DNA of 64,000 nt from Flavivirga spongiicola. GTDB lineage: Bacteria > Bacteroidota > Bacteroidia > Flavobacteriales > Flavobacteriaceae. The notes beneath the pieces were generated by a model. The model was not told where the DNA came from. It was given only the letters and a program-made list of their open reading frames with translations, and searched no databases. Positions within the stretch are counted from its first letter, which is position 1. Every line of letters begins with the position of its first letter. A program made the position numbers and the translations under genes. Shown piece by piece: positions 44,863 to 52,868 of the stretch. The stretch covers positions 2,949,001 to 3,013,000 of the forward strand of contig NZ_JAUOEO010000001.1 in the NCBI RefSeq assembly GCF_030540825.1. The letters are read 5' to 3'.

Positions 44863-45759
44863 TTATTTTGATGTTAAATCCCTGAAAAGTGATTCTAAAC
44901 TGGCATTCTTTTGATTGAGTTGTAAAATTTTCAATTGATTATCATGAGCAAAGTCAAATACATAAGACCGCATATCTTCCGAAGTTTTAAAAGTGATTTC
45001 ATAAACAAAACCATGCGTATTAGCTACGCTTTTTACTTTTGGAAGTTTTAGTAAAAAAGCATCTTCAACACGATAATCAAACTCTACAATAACAATTTGT
45101 TCTTTGGTATCACGTAATTCGTTAAGTTTTTTATCTGCAACAATTTCTCCCTTATTAATTATGATGACACGATCACACATAGCTTCGACCTCTTGCATAA
45201 TATGTGTAGATAGAAATACGGTTTTAGTTTCTCCAATTTCTTTTATGAGATTTCTAATATCAATCAATTGGTTTGGGTCTAAACCAGTGGTTGGTTCATC
45301 TAATATCAAAACTTCGGGATCATGTAATAATGCATTAGCTAAACCTACGCGCTGTCGATACCCTTTAGAAAGTTGTCCTATTTTTTTGTGAACTTCTGGA
45401 GTTAAACCTGTAAGTTCAATAACCTCATTAACACGTTGTTTGGAAACCTTATAAATATTGGCATTAAAGTTTAAATATTCCTTAACAAACATCTCTAAAT
45501 ATAACGGATTATGCTCTGGCAAATATCCGACACTTTGTTGAACAAGTTGTGTGCTTTCTTTTATGTCATATCCATTTACCTTCGCAGCACCCTTGCTAGG
45601 GTTAATATAAGTAGTTAAAATTTTCATCATAGTAGATTTCCCAGCACCATTAGGCCCTAAAAATCCAACAATTTCTGGTTTGTTAACTTTGAATGAAATA
45701 TTATTTAAAGCTTTCTGTTCGCCATAGTGTTTTGAAACTCCTACTACTTCAATAGACAT
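44863..45759 (-). CDS. gldA: ABC transporter ATPase, gliding motility GldA type
   Basis: 298 residues. One ABC domain: Walker A GFLGPNGAGKSTMMKIL, signature LSKGYRQRVGLANALLHDP, Walker B VLILDEPTTGLDPNQL and the H-loop STHIMQEVE. The N terminus MSIEVVGVSKHYGEQKALNN and the length fit GldA, the ATPase working with the GldF and GldG membrane subunits needed for gliding in Flavobacterium. gldF and gldG are not next to it, which is also the arrangement in F. johnsoniae. Other ABC-2 exporters are the alternative. Confidence 0.8.
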   Translation of the reverse strand: MSIEVVGVSKHYGEQKALNNISFKVNKPEIVGFLGPNGAGKSTMMKILTTYINPSKGAAKVNGYDIKESTQLVQQSVGYLPEHNPLYLEMFVKEYLNFNANIYKVSKQRVNEVIELTGLTPEVHKKIGQLSKGYRQRVGLANALLHDPEVLILDEPTTGLDPNQLIDIRNLIKEIGETKTVFLSTHIMQEVEAMCDRVIIINKGEIVADKKLNELRDTKEQIVIVEFDYRVEDAFLLKLPKVKSVANTHGFVYEITFKTSEDMRSYVFDFAHDNQLKILQLNQKNASLESLFRDLTSK

Positions 45760-45863
45760 AATTAAAATTATTTATTCAAAAATAATAATTATATAATGCA
45801 ATAGAAGTTTTGTTATATAATCTTTAAAATTTTTAAAAAATTCAAAAAAAACTAATACTACAA

Positions 45864-45895
45864 TTTTGATTTCTTAAAATATTATTTACTTTAGC
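45864..45895 (+). promoter_or_regulatory. Promoter of the aromatic amino acid leader and operon
   Basis: TTTTG at 45864-45868 and TACTTTAG at 45888-45895 with a 19-nt spacer fit the Bacteroidetes consensus. Transcription should start near 45900-45903, so the leader-peptide ATG at 45905 would be at the very 5-prime end of the RNA. Confidence 0.65.
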
Positions 45896-45904
45896 ACTGT
45901 AATT

Positions 45905-45985
45905 ATGACAACAGTATATTATACATATTTTAACAACTGGTTTTATTTCTTTTTTAGCAAAAGGAACGAGGCGTTGTATGTATAA
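45905..45985 (+). CDS. Phe/Tyr-rich leader peptide of the aromatic operon
   Basis: A 26-codon frame beginning MTTVYYTYF. Ten of the thirteen residues 5-17 are aromatic: Tyr5, 6, 8 and 14, Phe9, 13, 15, 16, 17 and Trp12. Tyr25 lies near the end. It is followed 24 nt later by a terminator hairpin and then by pheA. The layout is that of pheL-type leader peptides: ribosomes stalled on Phe/Tyr codons when charged tRNA is scarce would favour antitermination. No homologue was recognised; the call rests on composition and position. Confidence 0.8.
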   Translation: MTTVYYTYFNNWFYFFFSKRNEALYV

Positions 45986-46040
45986 TTTATAACTATAAAT
46001 TTTAAATATAAGTCTCGATGAAAATCGGGACTTTTTTTTG
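45967..46040 (+). promoter_or_regulatory. Transcription attenuator of the phenylalanine/tyrosine operon
   Basis: Terminator: AAGTCTCGAT (46010-46019), loop GAAA, ATCGGGACTT (46024-46033) and a T-run to 46039, with one G-U pair. Candidate antiterminator: CGAGGC (45967-45972, inside the leader frame after the aromatic codons) pairs with GTCTCG (46012-46017) of the terminator stem. A ribosome at the leader stop would cover 45967-45972 and allow termination; a ribosome stalled on earlier aromatic codons would leave it free to block the terminator. The alternative pairing is read by eye. Confidence 0.72.
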
Positions 46041-46075
46041 TTCAACAATGAAGATTTCGGTCTGATTAATAAAAA

Positions 46076-46909
46076 TTGAATTTGATTAAAACGGTAGCTA
46101 TACAAGGAGTAAAAGGATCATTTCATCATATTGTGTCACAACAATTTTTTGATAAGCCAGTTGATGCCATTGAATGTTTAACATTCGATAGGGTCGTTGA
46201 TTCTTTAATTACTAAAGAATGCGATGCTGCTATTATGGCCTTAGAAAATTCTATAGTAGGATCTATTATTCCTAATTATGCTTTAATTGATAAATATGGC
46301 TTACACATTGTTGGAGAGCATTATATAGATGTTCAGCACAATTTAATGGCATGGCCAGATCAACGTATAGAAGACATAGAAGAAGTGTATTCGCATCCCA
46401 TGGCATTGTTGCAGTGCAAAGAGTTTTTTAAACAATATCCTCACATTAAATTAGTGGAAGATAAGGATACAGCAGAGGTGGCCCAACGGATACATAAAAA
46501 TAAGCTTAAAGGGGTAGGTGCTATTGCAAGTACTTTGGCTGCCGATATATTTGAGTTAGATATTCTGGCACCAAGTATTCAAACTATAAAACACAACGAA
46601 ACGCGTTTTGTTATAATAAAGCGAACAAATTCTGAAGTACCCGAAAATGAAATTAGCAAAGCTTCGGTTAAGTTTGAAAGCGACCATAAACGAGGCAGTT
46701 TAGCAGCCATTCTTAATGTGATGAGTGATTGTAAATTGAATTTAACTAAAATTCAATCATTACCAATAGTTGAAACGCCTTGGAAATATGCTTTTTTTGT
46801 TGATGTTACTTTTGAAAAATACATGGATTTTAAAAAATCAAAATCTATAATTGATATTATGGGAGAAGGCCTTAAAGTGCTGGGTGAATATAAAAATGCT
46901 AAATTATGA
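46076..46909 (+). CDS. pheA: Prephenate dehydratase
   Basis: 277 residues, monofunctional. It turns prephenate into phenylpyruvate. Seen: VAIQGVKGSFHHIVSQQFF, ALENSIVGSI, HPMALLQCKEF, and NETRFVIIKR in the catalytic region. The C-terminal ACT domain starts about residue 195 and has GSLAAILNVMSDCKLNLTKIQSLP for Phe feedback. There is no ATG; the start must be TTG at 46076 or 46082, since the upstream ATG at 46048 is out of use because of a stop. It lies 36 nt after the attenuator. Confidence 0.95.
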   Translation: MNLIKTVAIQGVKGSFHHIVSQQFFDKPVDAIECLTFDRVVDSLITKECDAAIMALENSIVGSIIPNYALIDKYGLHIVGEHYIDVQHNLMAWPDQRIEDIEEVYSHPMALLQCKEFFKQYPHIKLVEDKDTAEVAQRIHKNKLKGVGAIASTLAADIFELDILAPSIQTIKHNETRFVIIKRTNSEVPENEISKASVKFESDHKRGSLAAILNVMSDCKLNLTKIQSLPIVETPWKYAFFVDVTFEKYMDFKKSKSIIDIMGEGLKVLGEYKNAKL

Positions 46910-48051
46910 TTGAAGCTGCGAATAGATTACAAACGGTGGAAGAATACTACTTTTCAAAAAAATTAAGAGAGGTGAATTTTCTTATAACCAGCGGTAAACC
47001 TATCATTAATTTGGGTATTGGTAGTCCGGATTTACAGCCGCCACAAAGAGTTGTAGAGGCCATAAAAAAAGGATTGTTAGCACCTAACGCACATAAGTAT
47101 CAAAGTTATCAAGGGCTACCGGAGTTAAGAGAGGCCATAGCGGGGTTTTACAAAGAACATTTTTCGGTTTCTTTGAGTGCTTCTACGGAGGTTTTACCAC
47201 TTATGGGAAGTAAAGAAGGTATTATGCATATTTCGATGGCATATTTAAATGAAGGTGATGCCGTGTTGATTCCAAATCCTGGTTATCCGACGTATCAATC
47301 TGTTACTAAATTAGTAGGTGCTAAACCTGTTTTTTACGAATTAGATGCAGCAAATGATTGGTTGCCGGATTTTGAAGCTTTAGAGCAATTAGATTTAAGC
47401 AAAGTGAAACTGATGTGGGTAAACTATCCACATATGCCAACAGGAGCTCAACCAAACACTTATTTATTTGAAGAATTAGTAGCATTTGCTAAGCGTCATG
47501 GAATTTTAATAGTTAACGATAATCCGTATAGTTTTATATTGAATGATGCGCCAAAAAGTATATTAAGTGTTGCCGGAGCAAAAGATGTTTGTTTAGAACT
47601 TAATTCGTTAAGTAAAACCTTTAATATGGCAGGATGGCGTGTAGGAATGGTAGTTGGCGATAGTAAGCATATAAAAAATATTTTAAAGGTGAAGAGTAAT
47701 ATGGATTCGGGCATGTTTTTTGGCATCCAAAAGGGGGCTATTGAAGCTTTAAAGTGTTCAGATATGTGGTTTGTTACCCTTAATAGTGTCTATAAACAAC
47801 GTCGCGATTTAGTTTGGCAATTAGCAGACGCTTTAAATTGTACTTATGATAAAAATGCTGTGGGGCTTTTTGTTTGGGCTAAATTACCAGCCTCTGTAAA
47901 AGCTGAAGCCTATATAGATTCAGTACTTAAAAACAATCACATATTCATTACCCCAGGAACTATTTTTGGAAGTAAAGGTGAAGGATATATTCGATTTTCT
48001 TTATGTGCATCAAACGAAGTTTTAGAAGAAGCTATAAAAAGAGTAAGATAG
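46906..48051 (+). CDS. PLP-dependent aminotransferase (class I/II), probable aromatic
   Basis: 381 residues, overlapping pheA by 4 nt (ATGA). Seen: NLGIGSPDLQPPQRVVEA, YQSYQGLPELREAIAGFY, PNPGYPTYQS, MWVNYPHMPTGA (NYPHMP in place of the usual NPNNP), and LNSLSKTFNMAGWRVGM with the PLP-binding Lys. Placement between pheA and tyrA suggests it makes phenylalanine and tyrosine from their keto acids, or acts on prephenate. LL-diaminopimelate aminotransferase-like specificity is the alternative by sequence feel. Confidence 0.88.
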   Translation: MIEAANRLQTVEEYYFSKKLREVNFLITSGKPIINLGIGSPDLQPPQRVVEAIKKGLLAPNAHKYQSYQGLPELREAIAGFYKEHFSVSLSASTEVLPLMGSKEGIMHISMAYLNEGDAVLIPNPGYPTYQSVTKLVGAKPVFYELDAANDWLPDFEALEQLDLSKVKLMWVNYPHMPTGAQPNTYLFEELVAFAKRHGILIVNDNPYSFILNDAPKSILSVAGAKDVCLELNSLSKTFNMAGWRVGMVVGDSKHIKNILKVKSNMDSGMFFGIQKGAIEALKCSDMWFVTLNSVYKQRRDLVWQLADALNCTYDKNAVGLFVWAKLPASVKAEAYIDSVLKNNHIFITPGTIFGSKGEGYIRFSLCASNEVLEEAIKRVR

Positions 48052-48121
48052 TTTGCAGTATGCAGTTAAGTTTATTATGAGTAAAAAATATAGAGAAAAA
48101 TAATTAAATAAACCCGTAATA

Positions 48122-48155
48122 ATTCTCTCTCATTTGGAGAGGGTTAGGGAGAAGA
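48122..48155. repeat. C-rich palindromic repeat (family A), copy 7
   Basis: TCTCTCTCATTTGGAGAGGG followed by TTAGGGAGAAG, ending 2 nt before the tyrA ATG. Its AGGGAGAAG tail probably acts as the ribosome binding site, as for cysN and sulfite reductase. Confidence 0.65.
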
Positions 48156-48157
48156 AA

Positions 48158-49009
48158 ATGAAAAATATTTACATCATAGGAGTTGGGTTAATAGGTGGTA
48201 GCCTTGCTATAGATATTAAACAAAATAATCCTGAAGTAGTTATTCACGGTATTAGTAGAAAGGAAGCCACACTCAATGAAGCTTTGTCACTTGATTTAAT
48301 TGATAAAAAAGCAACCTTAGAGGATATTGATAATGCCGATTTAGTTATTATATCTATCCCCGTGGATGCTACGGTAAAGTTGTTACCAACTATTTTGGAT
48401 AAGATCTCCGATTCGGGATTGGTTGTAGATGCGGGATCTACCAAATTAGATATATGTAAAGTCATTGAAAACCACCCTAAGCGTAGAAATTTTTTAGCAA
48501 TGCACCCTATAGCAGGAACAGAGCATTCAGGTCCTAGTGCAGCCATTAGCGGTTTGTTTAAGGGTAAAACGAATATTGTTTGTGAAGTAGAAAAAACGGC
48601 ATTCAAACTTCAAGAAAAAGCGTTGAAACTTTTTGTAGATATAGGGATGCGGATTCGTTACATGAACCCGGAAGCGCACGATAAACACATTGCGTATATG
48701 TCGCATTTATCACATATAAGTTCATTTATGTTAGGAAAAACGGTGATAGAAAAGGAAAAAAATGAACGTGATATTTTTGATATGGCAGGCAGTGGGTTTG
48801 CATCCACAGTCCGTCTGGCAAAGAGCTCCCCAGAGATGTGGACACCTATTTTTAAACAAAATAAAGAGAATGTCATTGAGACTTTAGAAGAGTACATCAA
48901 TAATCTGAAGAAGTTTAAAGAACTTATGGAAAAAGATGACTTTGAAGAAGTTTACAACGAAATGAAAAACACGAATCATATAAAACAAATTTTAAACGGA
49001 ATAGCTTAG
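48158..49009 (+). CDS. tyrA: Prephenate dehydrogenase
   Basis: 283 residues from ATG 48158; the TTG at 48134 lies in a repeat and is rejected. It oxidises prephenate to 4-hydroxyphenylpyruvate for tyrosine. The Rossmann motif IIGVGLIGGSLAIDIK is at the start, then VVDAGSTKLDI, FLAMHPIAGTEHSGPSAA and the helical dimerisation domain with SHLSHISSF. No ACT domain is present. It is the third gene of the aromatic operon. Confidence 0.95.
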   Translation: MKNIYIIGVGLIGGSLAIDIKQNNPEVVIHGISRKEATLNEALSLDLIDKKATLEDIDNADLVIISIPVDATVKLLPTILDKISDSGLVVDAGSTKLDICKVIENHPKRRNFLAMHPIAGTEHSGPSAAISGLFKGKTNIVCEVEKTAFKLQEKALKLFVDIGMRIRYMNPEAHDKHIAYMSHLSHISSFMLGKTVIEKEKNERDIFDMAGSGFASTVRLAKSSPEMWTPIFKQNKENVIETLEEYINNLKKFKELMEKDDFEEVYNEMKNTNHIKQILNGIA

Positions 49010-49029
49010 TCGGCTGAATATTAAGTAAC

Positions 49030-50112
49030 ATGGAGAATAAAAAAGAAATGAAAAACTGGTTGGATGCATTGAATTTAAATCATCCTTTGGTTATTGCAGG
49101 ACCTTGCAGTGCTGAAACAGAAGAGCAAGTATTAAAAATAGCTCATGAGTTAAAAGATACAGACGTTAACTATTTTAGAGCTGGTATTTGGAAACCAAGA
49201 ACAAGACCGGGAATGTTTGAAGGTGTTGGTGCATTGGGTTTAAAGTGGCTACAAAAGGTGAAAGCAGAAACAGGAATGAAAATCTGTACAGAAGTAGCAA
49301 ATGCGGCTCATGTAAAATTAGCCTTAGAGCATGATGTAGATTTATTATGGATAGGCGCACGTTCTACAGTGAGTCCATTCATTATGCAAGAAATTGCAGA
49401 TGCTTTACAAGGAACAGATAAACCTGTATTGGTGAAAAATCCGGTAAATCCAGATTTGTCTTTATGGTTAGGTGGTATTGAAAGAATATATAAAGCAGGC
49501 GTTAAAAATATAGGCGCTATTCATAGAGGGTTTTCAACATATCAAAAAACCAAATATAGAAACATTCCAGAATGGCAATTAGCTATTGAGTTTCAAAATA
49601 AGTTTCCAGATATCCCTTTAATTAATGATCCATCTCATATAACGGGTAATCGCGATATGATTTTTGATGTGTCTCAAGCTGCATTAGATTTAAATTTTGA
49701 TGGGCTAATGATTGAAACTCATTATGATCCTGAAAATGCTTGGAGTGATGCTGCCCAACAAGTAACGCCTAGTACTTTAGTGCAAATTATGAAAGATCTT
49801 AAAATTAGAAAAGAGACGAATGCTGAAGCAGAATATAACAGTGCCCTAAATAATTTAAGAGCGCAAATTGACGTTGTAGATAATCAAATTATCACTTTGT
49901 TAGGAAAACGTATGGAAGCTGCAGATGGTATTGGATCTCTTAAAAAGGAGAAGAATGTAGCCGTATTACAATCTAAACGTTGGAATGAGATTTTAGGAAA
50001 AATGGTTTTAGAAGGAGAAGAACACGGATTGAGTGAGGAGTTTATTCTAAGAATGTTTAAAGCGATTCACCAGGAATCTATTAATCATCAAGAGAAGATT
50101 ATTAATGGTTAA
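49030..50112 (+). CDS. Bifunctional DAHP synthase / chorismate mutase
   Basis: 360 residues. The N-terminal part (about 1-260) is a type I-beta DAHP synthase (KDSA/AroG-like: VIAGPCSAETEEQ, RAGIWKPRTRPGMFEG, LWIGARSTVSPF, NDPSHITGNRD). The C-terminal about 90 residues are an AroQ chorismate mutase (NLRAQIDVVDNQIITLLGKRM, EAADGIGSLKKEKNV). It thus covers the first step of the shikimate pathway and the branch to prephenate, fused in one chain, and completes an operon devoted to Phe and Tyr. Confidence 0.95.
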   Translation: MENKKEMKNWLDALNLNHPLVIAGPCSAETEEQVLKIAHELKDTDVNYFRAGIWKPRTRPGMFEGVGALGLKWLQKVKAETGMKICTEVANAAHVKLALEHDVDLLWIGARSTVSPFIMQEIADALQGTDKPVLVKNPVNPDLSLWLGGIERIYKAGVKNIGAIHRGFSTYQKTKYRNIPEWQLAIEFQNKFPDIPLINDPSHITGNRDMIFDVSQAALDLNFDGLMIETHYDPENAWSDAAQQVTPSTLVQIMKDLKIRKETNAEAEYNSALNNLRAQIDVVDNQIITLLGKRMEAADGIGSLKKEKNVAVLQSKRWNEILGKMVLEGEEHGLSEEFILRMFKAIHQESINHQEKIING

Positions 50113-50130
50113 ATAGTAATTTGATTTTAT

Positions 50131-50160
50131 AAAAAAGCCTCGCAATTGCGAGGCTTTTTT
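50131..50160. terminator. Bidirectional rho-independent terminator
   Basis: A perfect hairpin: AAAAAAGCCTCGCAA mirrored as TTGCGAGGCTTTTTT, giving A-run and T-run on both sides. It ends the aromatic operon on the plus strand and the convergent gene at 50182 on the minus strand. Confidence 0.95.
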
Positions 50161-50181
50161 ATTGAGATAAAAGAAATAAAA

Positions 50182-50631
50182 TTATTTGTTTCTTTTAAAA
50201 ATATAACGAGTAATAAAAATACCTTGTTTGTCATCTTTACCACCTTTACTTTCAACAGCACTAGTTACAAAAGCTAACTCCCAGCCTTCTTCTATCATTG
50301 TATTGATTTTAGAAGTAATTAGAGCATCATTGGCAGCAATATTTTGAAAACGGATACCACCAATGTTATAAAAGTTTAATAATTTTGTTTCATCAAAACC
50401 TTTAACTCTTATATCTCCACGTTTAGATTTGTTTCGAGTTTTATCTTCTTCAGTTTGTGTACTGGTGTATTCTTTGTAATCTTTTTCTTCGTTTGCGCTA
50501 ATGATTCTAGAACGTCCTAATCCACTAGGAACAATAGATTCTACACTGGTAATAACTTTGTACTGAACTTGAGCACTTGAATCGATAAAAGAAAATAATG
50601 CAATAGTAAAAACAATAAGTAGTTTTTTCAT
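50182..50631 (-). CDS. Secreted hypothetical protein
   Basis: 149 residues from the ATG at 50631, which begins a clear signal peptide (MKKLLIVFTIALFSF, ending SSAQ). The mature part is charged and includes EEGWELAFVTSAVESKGG and a C-terminal FITRYIFKRN, a pattern seen in small DUF4177-like domains (EGWELV...RYIFKR). No family is assigned with confidence. It is a single-gene leftward unit ending at a strong shared terminator. Confidence 0.65.
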   Translation of the reverse strand: MKKLLIVFTIALFSFIDSSAQVQYKVITSVESIVPSGLGRSRIISANEEKDYKEYTSTQTEEDKTRNKSKRGDIRVKGFDETKLLNFYNIGGIRFQNIAANDALITSKINTMIEEGWELAFVTSAVESKGGKDDKQGIFITRYIFKRNK

Positions 50632-50705
50632 CTTAATAGAGGTTTTTAAAATTAATAATGACAAGATTAAACAATATCTATGCCAAAAAAAAGATTTTTT
50701 AACTT

Positions 50706-50713
50706 TACTTTTG
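50706..50713 (+). promoter_or_regulatory. Minus-7 element before rsgA
   Basis: TACTTTTG matches TAnnTTTG and lies 7 nt before the rsgA ATG, so the message would be nearly leaderless. A minus-33 element is not clear. Confidence 0.45.
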
Positions 50714-50720
50714 AAAAAAT

Positions 50721-51671
50721 ATGACAGGACTCGTTTATAAATCTACTGGAAGTTGGTACACGGTTAAAACCGATTTGGGCCATGTTTATGAATGTCGCAT
50801 AAAAGGGAAGTTTCGCATAAAAGGTATTAAAAGCACGAACCCCATTGCTGTTGGTGATATGGTGGATTTTGAACTTGAAACCAATAATAATCAAGAATCT
50901 GGTATCATACATAAGATTCATGATAGAACAAATTACATTGTTAGAAAATCGGTTAACTTATCTAAACAAACACATATTATTGCTGCCAATTTGGATCAGG
51001 TTTTTTTAATGATCACCATTAATAATCCACCAACATTAACCAGTTTTATCGATCGATTTTTAGTCACAGCCAATGCCTATTCTATTAAAACAGTATTGCT
51101 ATTTAACAAAATAGATACCTATGATGAAGAAACACTTTTAGAAGTTAAATATCTGGCACATGTCTATAGGAAAATAGGGTATGAATGCATAGGCGTTTCT
51201 GCTAAAACTGGTAAAAATGTAGATAAAGTAAAGGCTTTAATGCGTGATAAGGTTAGCATGTTTTCGGGACATTCTGGAGTAGGCAAATCGACACTTGTAA
51301 ATGCTATAGAGCCAGCTTTAAACATTAAGACAAAAGAAATTTCAACACAACACATGCAAGGACAACATACGACAACCTTTGCAGAAATGTTCGATTTAAG
51401 CTTTGATGCAAAAATTATTGATACACCTGGAATAAAAGGTTTTGGGGTGGTTGATATGGATAAGGAAGAAGTTGGCGATTATTTTCCAGAAATATTTGAA
51501 TTGAAACAAGACTGTAAATTTAATAATTGTTTACACATTCAGGAACCTAAATGTGCAGTTAAAAAGGCGCTGGATAATGATGAAATAACGTTTTCGCGTT
51601 ACAGAAGCTATTTACAAATTATAGAAGGTGAAGATGAACATTACAGAACTGATAATTGGGATAATCAGTAA
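50721..51671 (+). CDS. rsgA: Ribosome small-subunit-dependent GTPase A
   Basis: 316 residues. It helps 30S subunit maturation. The order of motifs is circularly permuted as in the family: OB domain (TGLVYKSTGSWYTV), G4 LLFNKID, G5 SAKTG, G1 GHSGVGKSTLVNAI, G2, then G3 DTPGIKGFG. A C-terminal zinc module follows with Cys-x4-Cys, His and a third Cys (CKFNNCLHIQEPKC). Confidence 0.96.
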   Translation: MTGLVYKSTGSWYTVKTDLGHVYECRIKGKFRIKGIKSTNPIAVGDMVDFELETNNNQESGIIHKIHDRTNYIVRKSVNLSKQTHIIAANLDQVFLMITINNPPTLTSFIDRFLVTANAYSIKTVLLFNKIDTYDEETLLEVKYLAHVYRKIGYECIGVSAKTGKNVDKVKALMRDKVSMFSGHSGVGKSTLVNAIEPALNIKTKEISTQHMQGQHTTTFAEMFDLSFDAKIIDTPGIKGFGVVDMDKEEVGDYFPEIFELKQDCKFNNCLHIQEPKCAVKKALDNDEITFSRYRSYLQIIEGEDEHYRTDNWDNQ

Positions 51672-51819
51672 TCAGTCTCAGTTTGTTAATGGGTAGTTTG
51701 AAATCCACAGTCGATTTCATCATTTTTAAACCTTTGTGGTTTAGCGTCTTTGCGAGAAAAGAAGTATTCAGTTTATTAATAAATTTAAAAAAGAAGTTTC
51801 TTTTGCTATTTAGGAGTTT

Positions 51820-52272
51820 ATGAAAGTTGTTATTCAAAGAGTATCAAAAGCAAGTGTAACTATTGATGAGGTAAAAGTAGCATCCATTTCTAAAGGGCTT
51901 TTAATCCTTTTAGGTATTATTAATGAAGATACGTTAGAAGACATTAAATGGTTAACAAATAAAATAGTGAATCTTCGTGTTTTTAATGATGAAAATGATA
52001 TAATGAATAACTCTTTGTTAGATGTTAGTGGTGATGCTGTGGTGGTAAGTCAGTTTACTTTGCATGCTTCTACAAAAAAAGGAAATAGACCAAGTTATAT
52101 TAAAGCAGCAAAACCCGATGTCGCTGTTCCACTTTATGAAAGTTTTGTGAAACAATTAGAAGTTGATTTAGGTAAAAAAATACAGACTGGACAATTTGGA
52201 GCCGATATGAAAGTAGAACTGCTAAACGACGGGCCGGTAACTATAATAATCGATTCAAAAAACAAAGTCTAA
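51820..52272 (+). CDS. dtd: D-aminoacyl-tRNA deacylase
   Basis: 150 residues, full length. It removes D-amino acids wrongly attached to tRNA. Motifs: MKVVIQRVSKASVTIDE start, the catalytic VSQFTLHASTKKGNRPSY, and the C-terminal GPVTIIID (Gly-Pro motif). A TTTAGGAGTTT sequence precedes the ATG. Its stop overlaps the next start (TAATG). Confidence 0.96.
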   Translation: MKVVIQRVSKASVTIDEVKVASISKGLLILLGIINEDTLEDIKWLTNKIVNLRVFNDENDIMNNSLLDVSGDAVVVSQFTLHASTKKGNRPSYIKAAKPDVAVPLYESFVKQLEVDLGKKIQTGQFGADMKVELLNDGPVTIIIDSKNKV

Positions 52273-52808
52273 TGGCATCTATATTTGGACATGGTGTGGT
52301 CGGTTTTACATTGGCTAAAGTCATTGATCAGCACAATGCTAAATGGCTAATAGCACTAGCTATATTTTCAACAATACTTCCTGATTTTGATGTTATAACC
52401 TTTAAATTTGGTATTCCCTATGGTCACCCTATGGGACATCGAGGATTTACTCACTCCATTTTGTTCTCCATTTTATGGGCTTTTGTTCTAATGATTACTT
52501 TTGGTAGAAAAAATAAAGGTATTTGGTTTTCGGTTATTTTTTTATCAACGCTTTCACATGGTATTTTAGACGCTATGACATCTGGAGGGAAAGGTGTTGG
52601 CTTTCTTATTCCTTTTAACAATAGTCGTTTTTTCTTTCCGTTTAGAGGGATACAAGTGTCTCCAATTGGTATAAAAGAATTTTTTTCAGAATGGGGAATG
52701 AAAGTACTATTTAGCGAGTTTAAATATGTTTTTGTCCCATCTTTTCTTATATTGTTTGTGAGAATTTTATTTTTCTGGGTAAAAAAGGGTCTTTATGGTA
52801 AAAACTGA
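52272..52808 (+). CDS. Membrane-bound metal-dependent hydrolase (YdjM/LexA-binding type)
   Basis: 178 residues with three to four membrane segments. Conserved metal-binding pattern: FGHGVVGFTLAKVID, then ILPDFDVI, GHRGFTHSILF and SHGILDAMTSGGKG, giving the His/Asp set of the family (zinc-dependent phospholipase C-like fold). Biological substrates are unknown. Overlap with dtd suggests coexpression. Confidence 0.88.
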   Translation: MASIFGHGVVGFTLAKVIDQHNAKWLIALAIFSTILPDFDVITFKFGIPYGHPMGHRGFTHSILFSILWAFVLMITFGRKNKGIWFSVIFLSTLSHGILDAMTSGGKGVGFLIPFNNSRFFFPFRGIQVSPIGIKEFFSEWGMKVLFSEFKYVFVPSFLILFVRILFFWVKKGLYGKN

Positions 52809-52868
52809 GTTTTCTCATATAATAATCAGTCAGATACAAATATCTTTGACGTTTAAAGCAATAAATAT

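Noticed and set aside
46010..46040. Hairpin before pheA as a simple terminator for an upstream plus-strand gene
   Set aside because: No plus-strand gene lies upstream (gldA runs the other way); the only transcript it can stop is the leader, so attenuation fits better.
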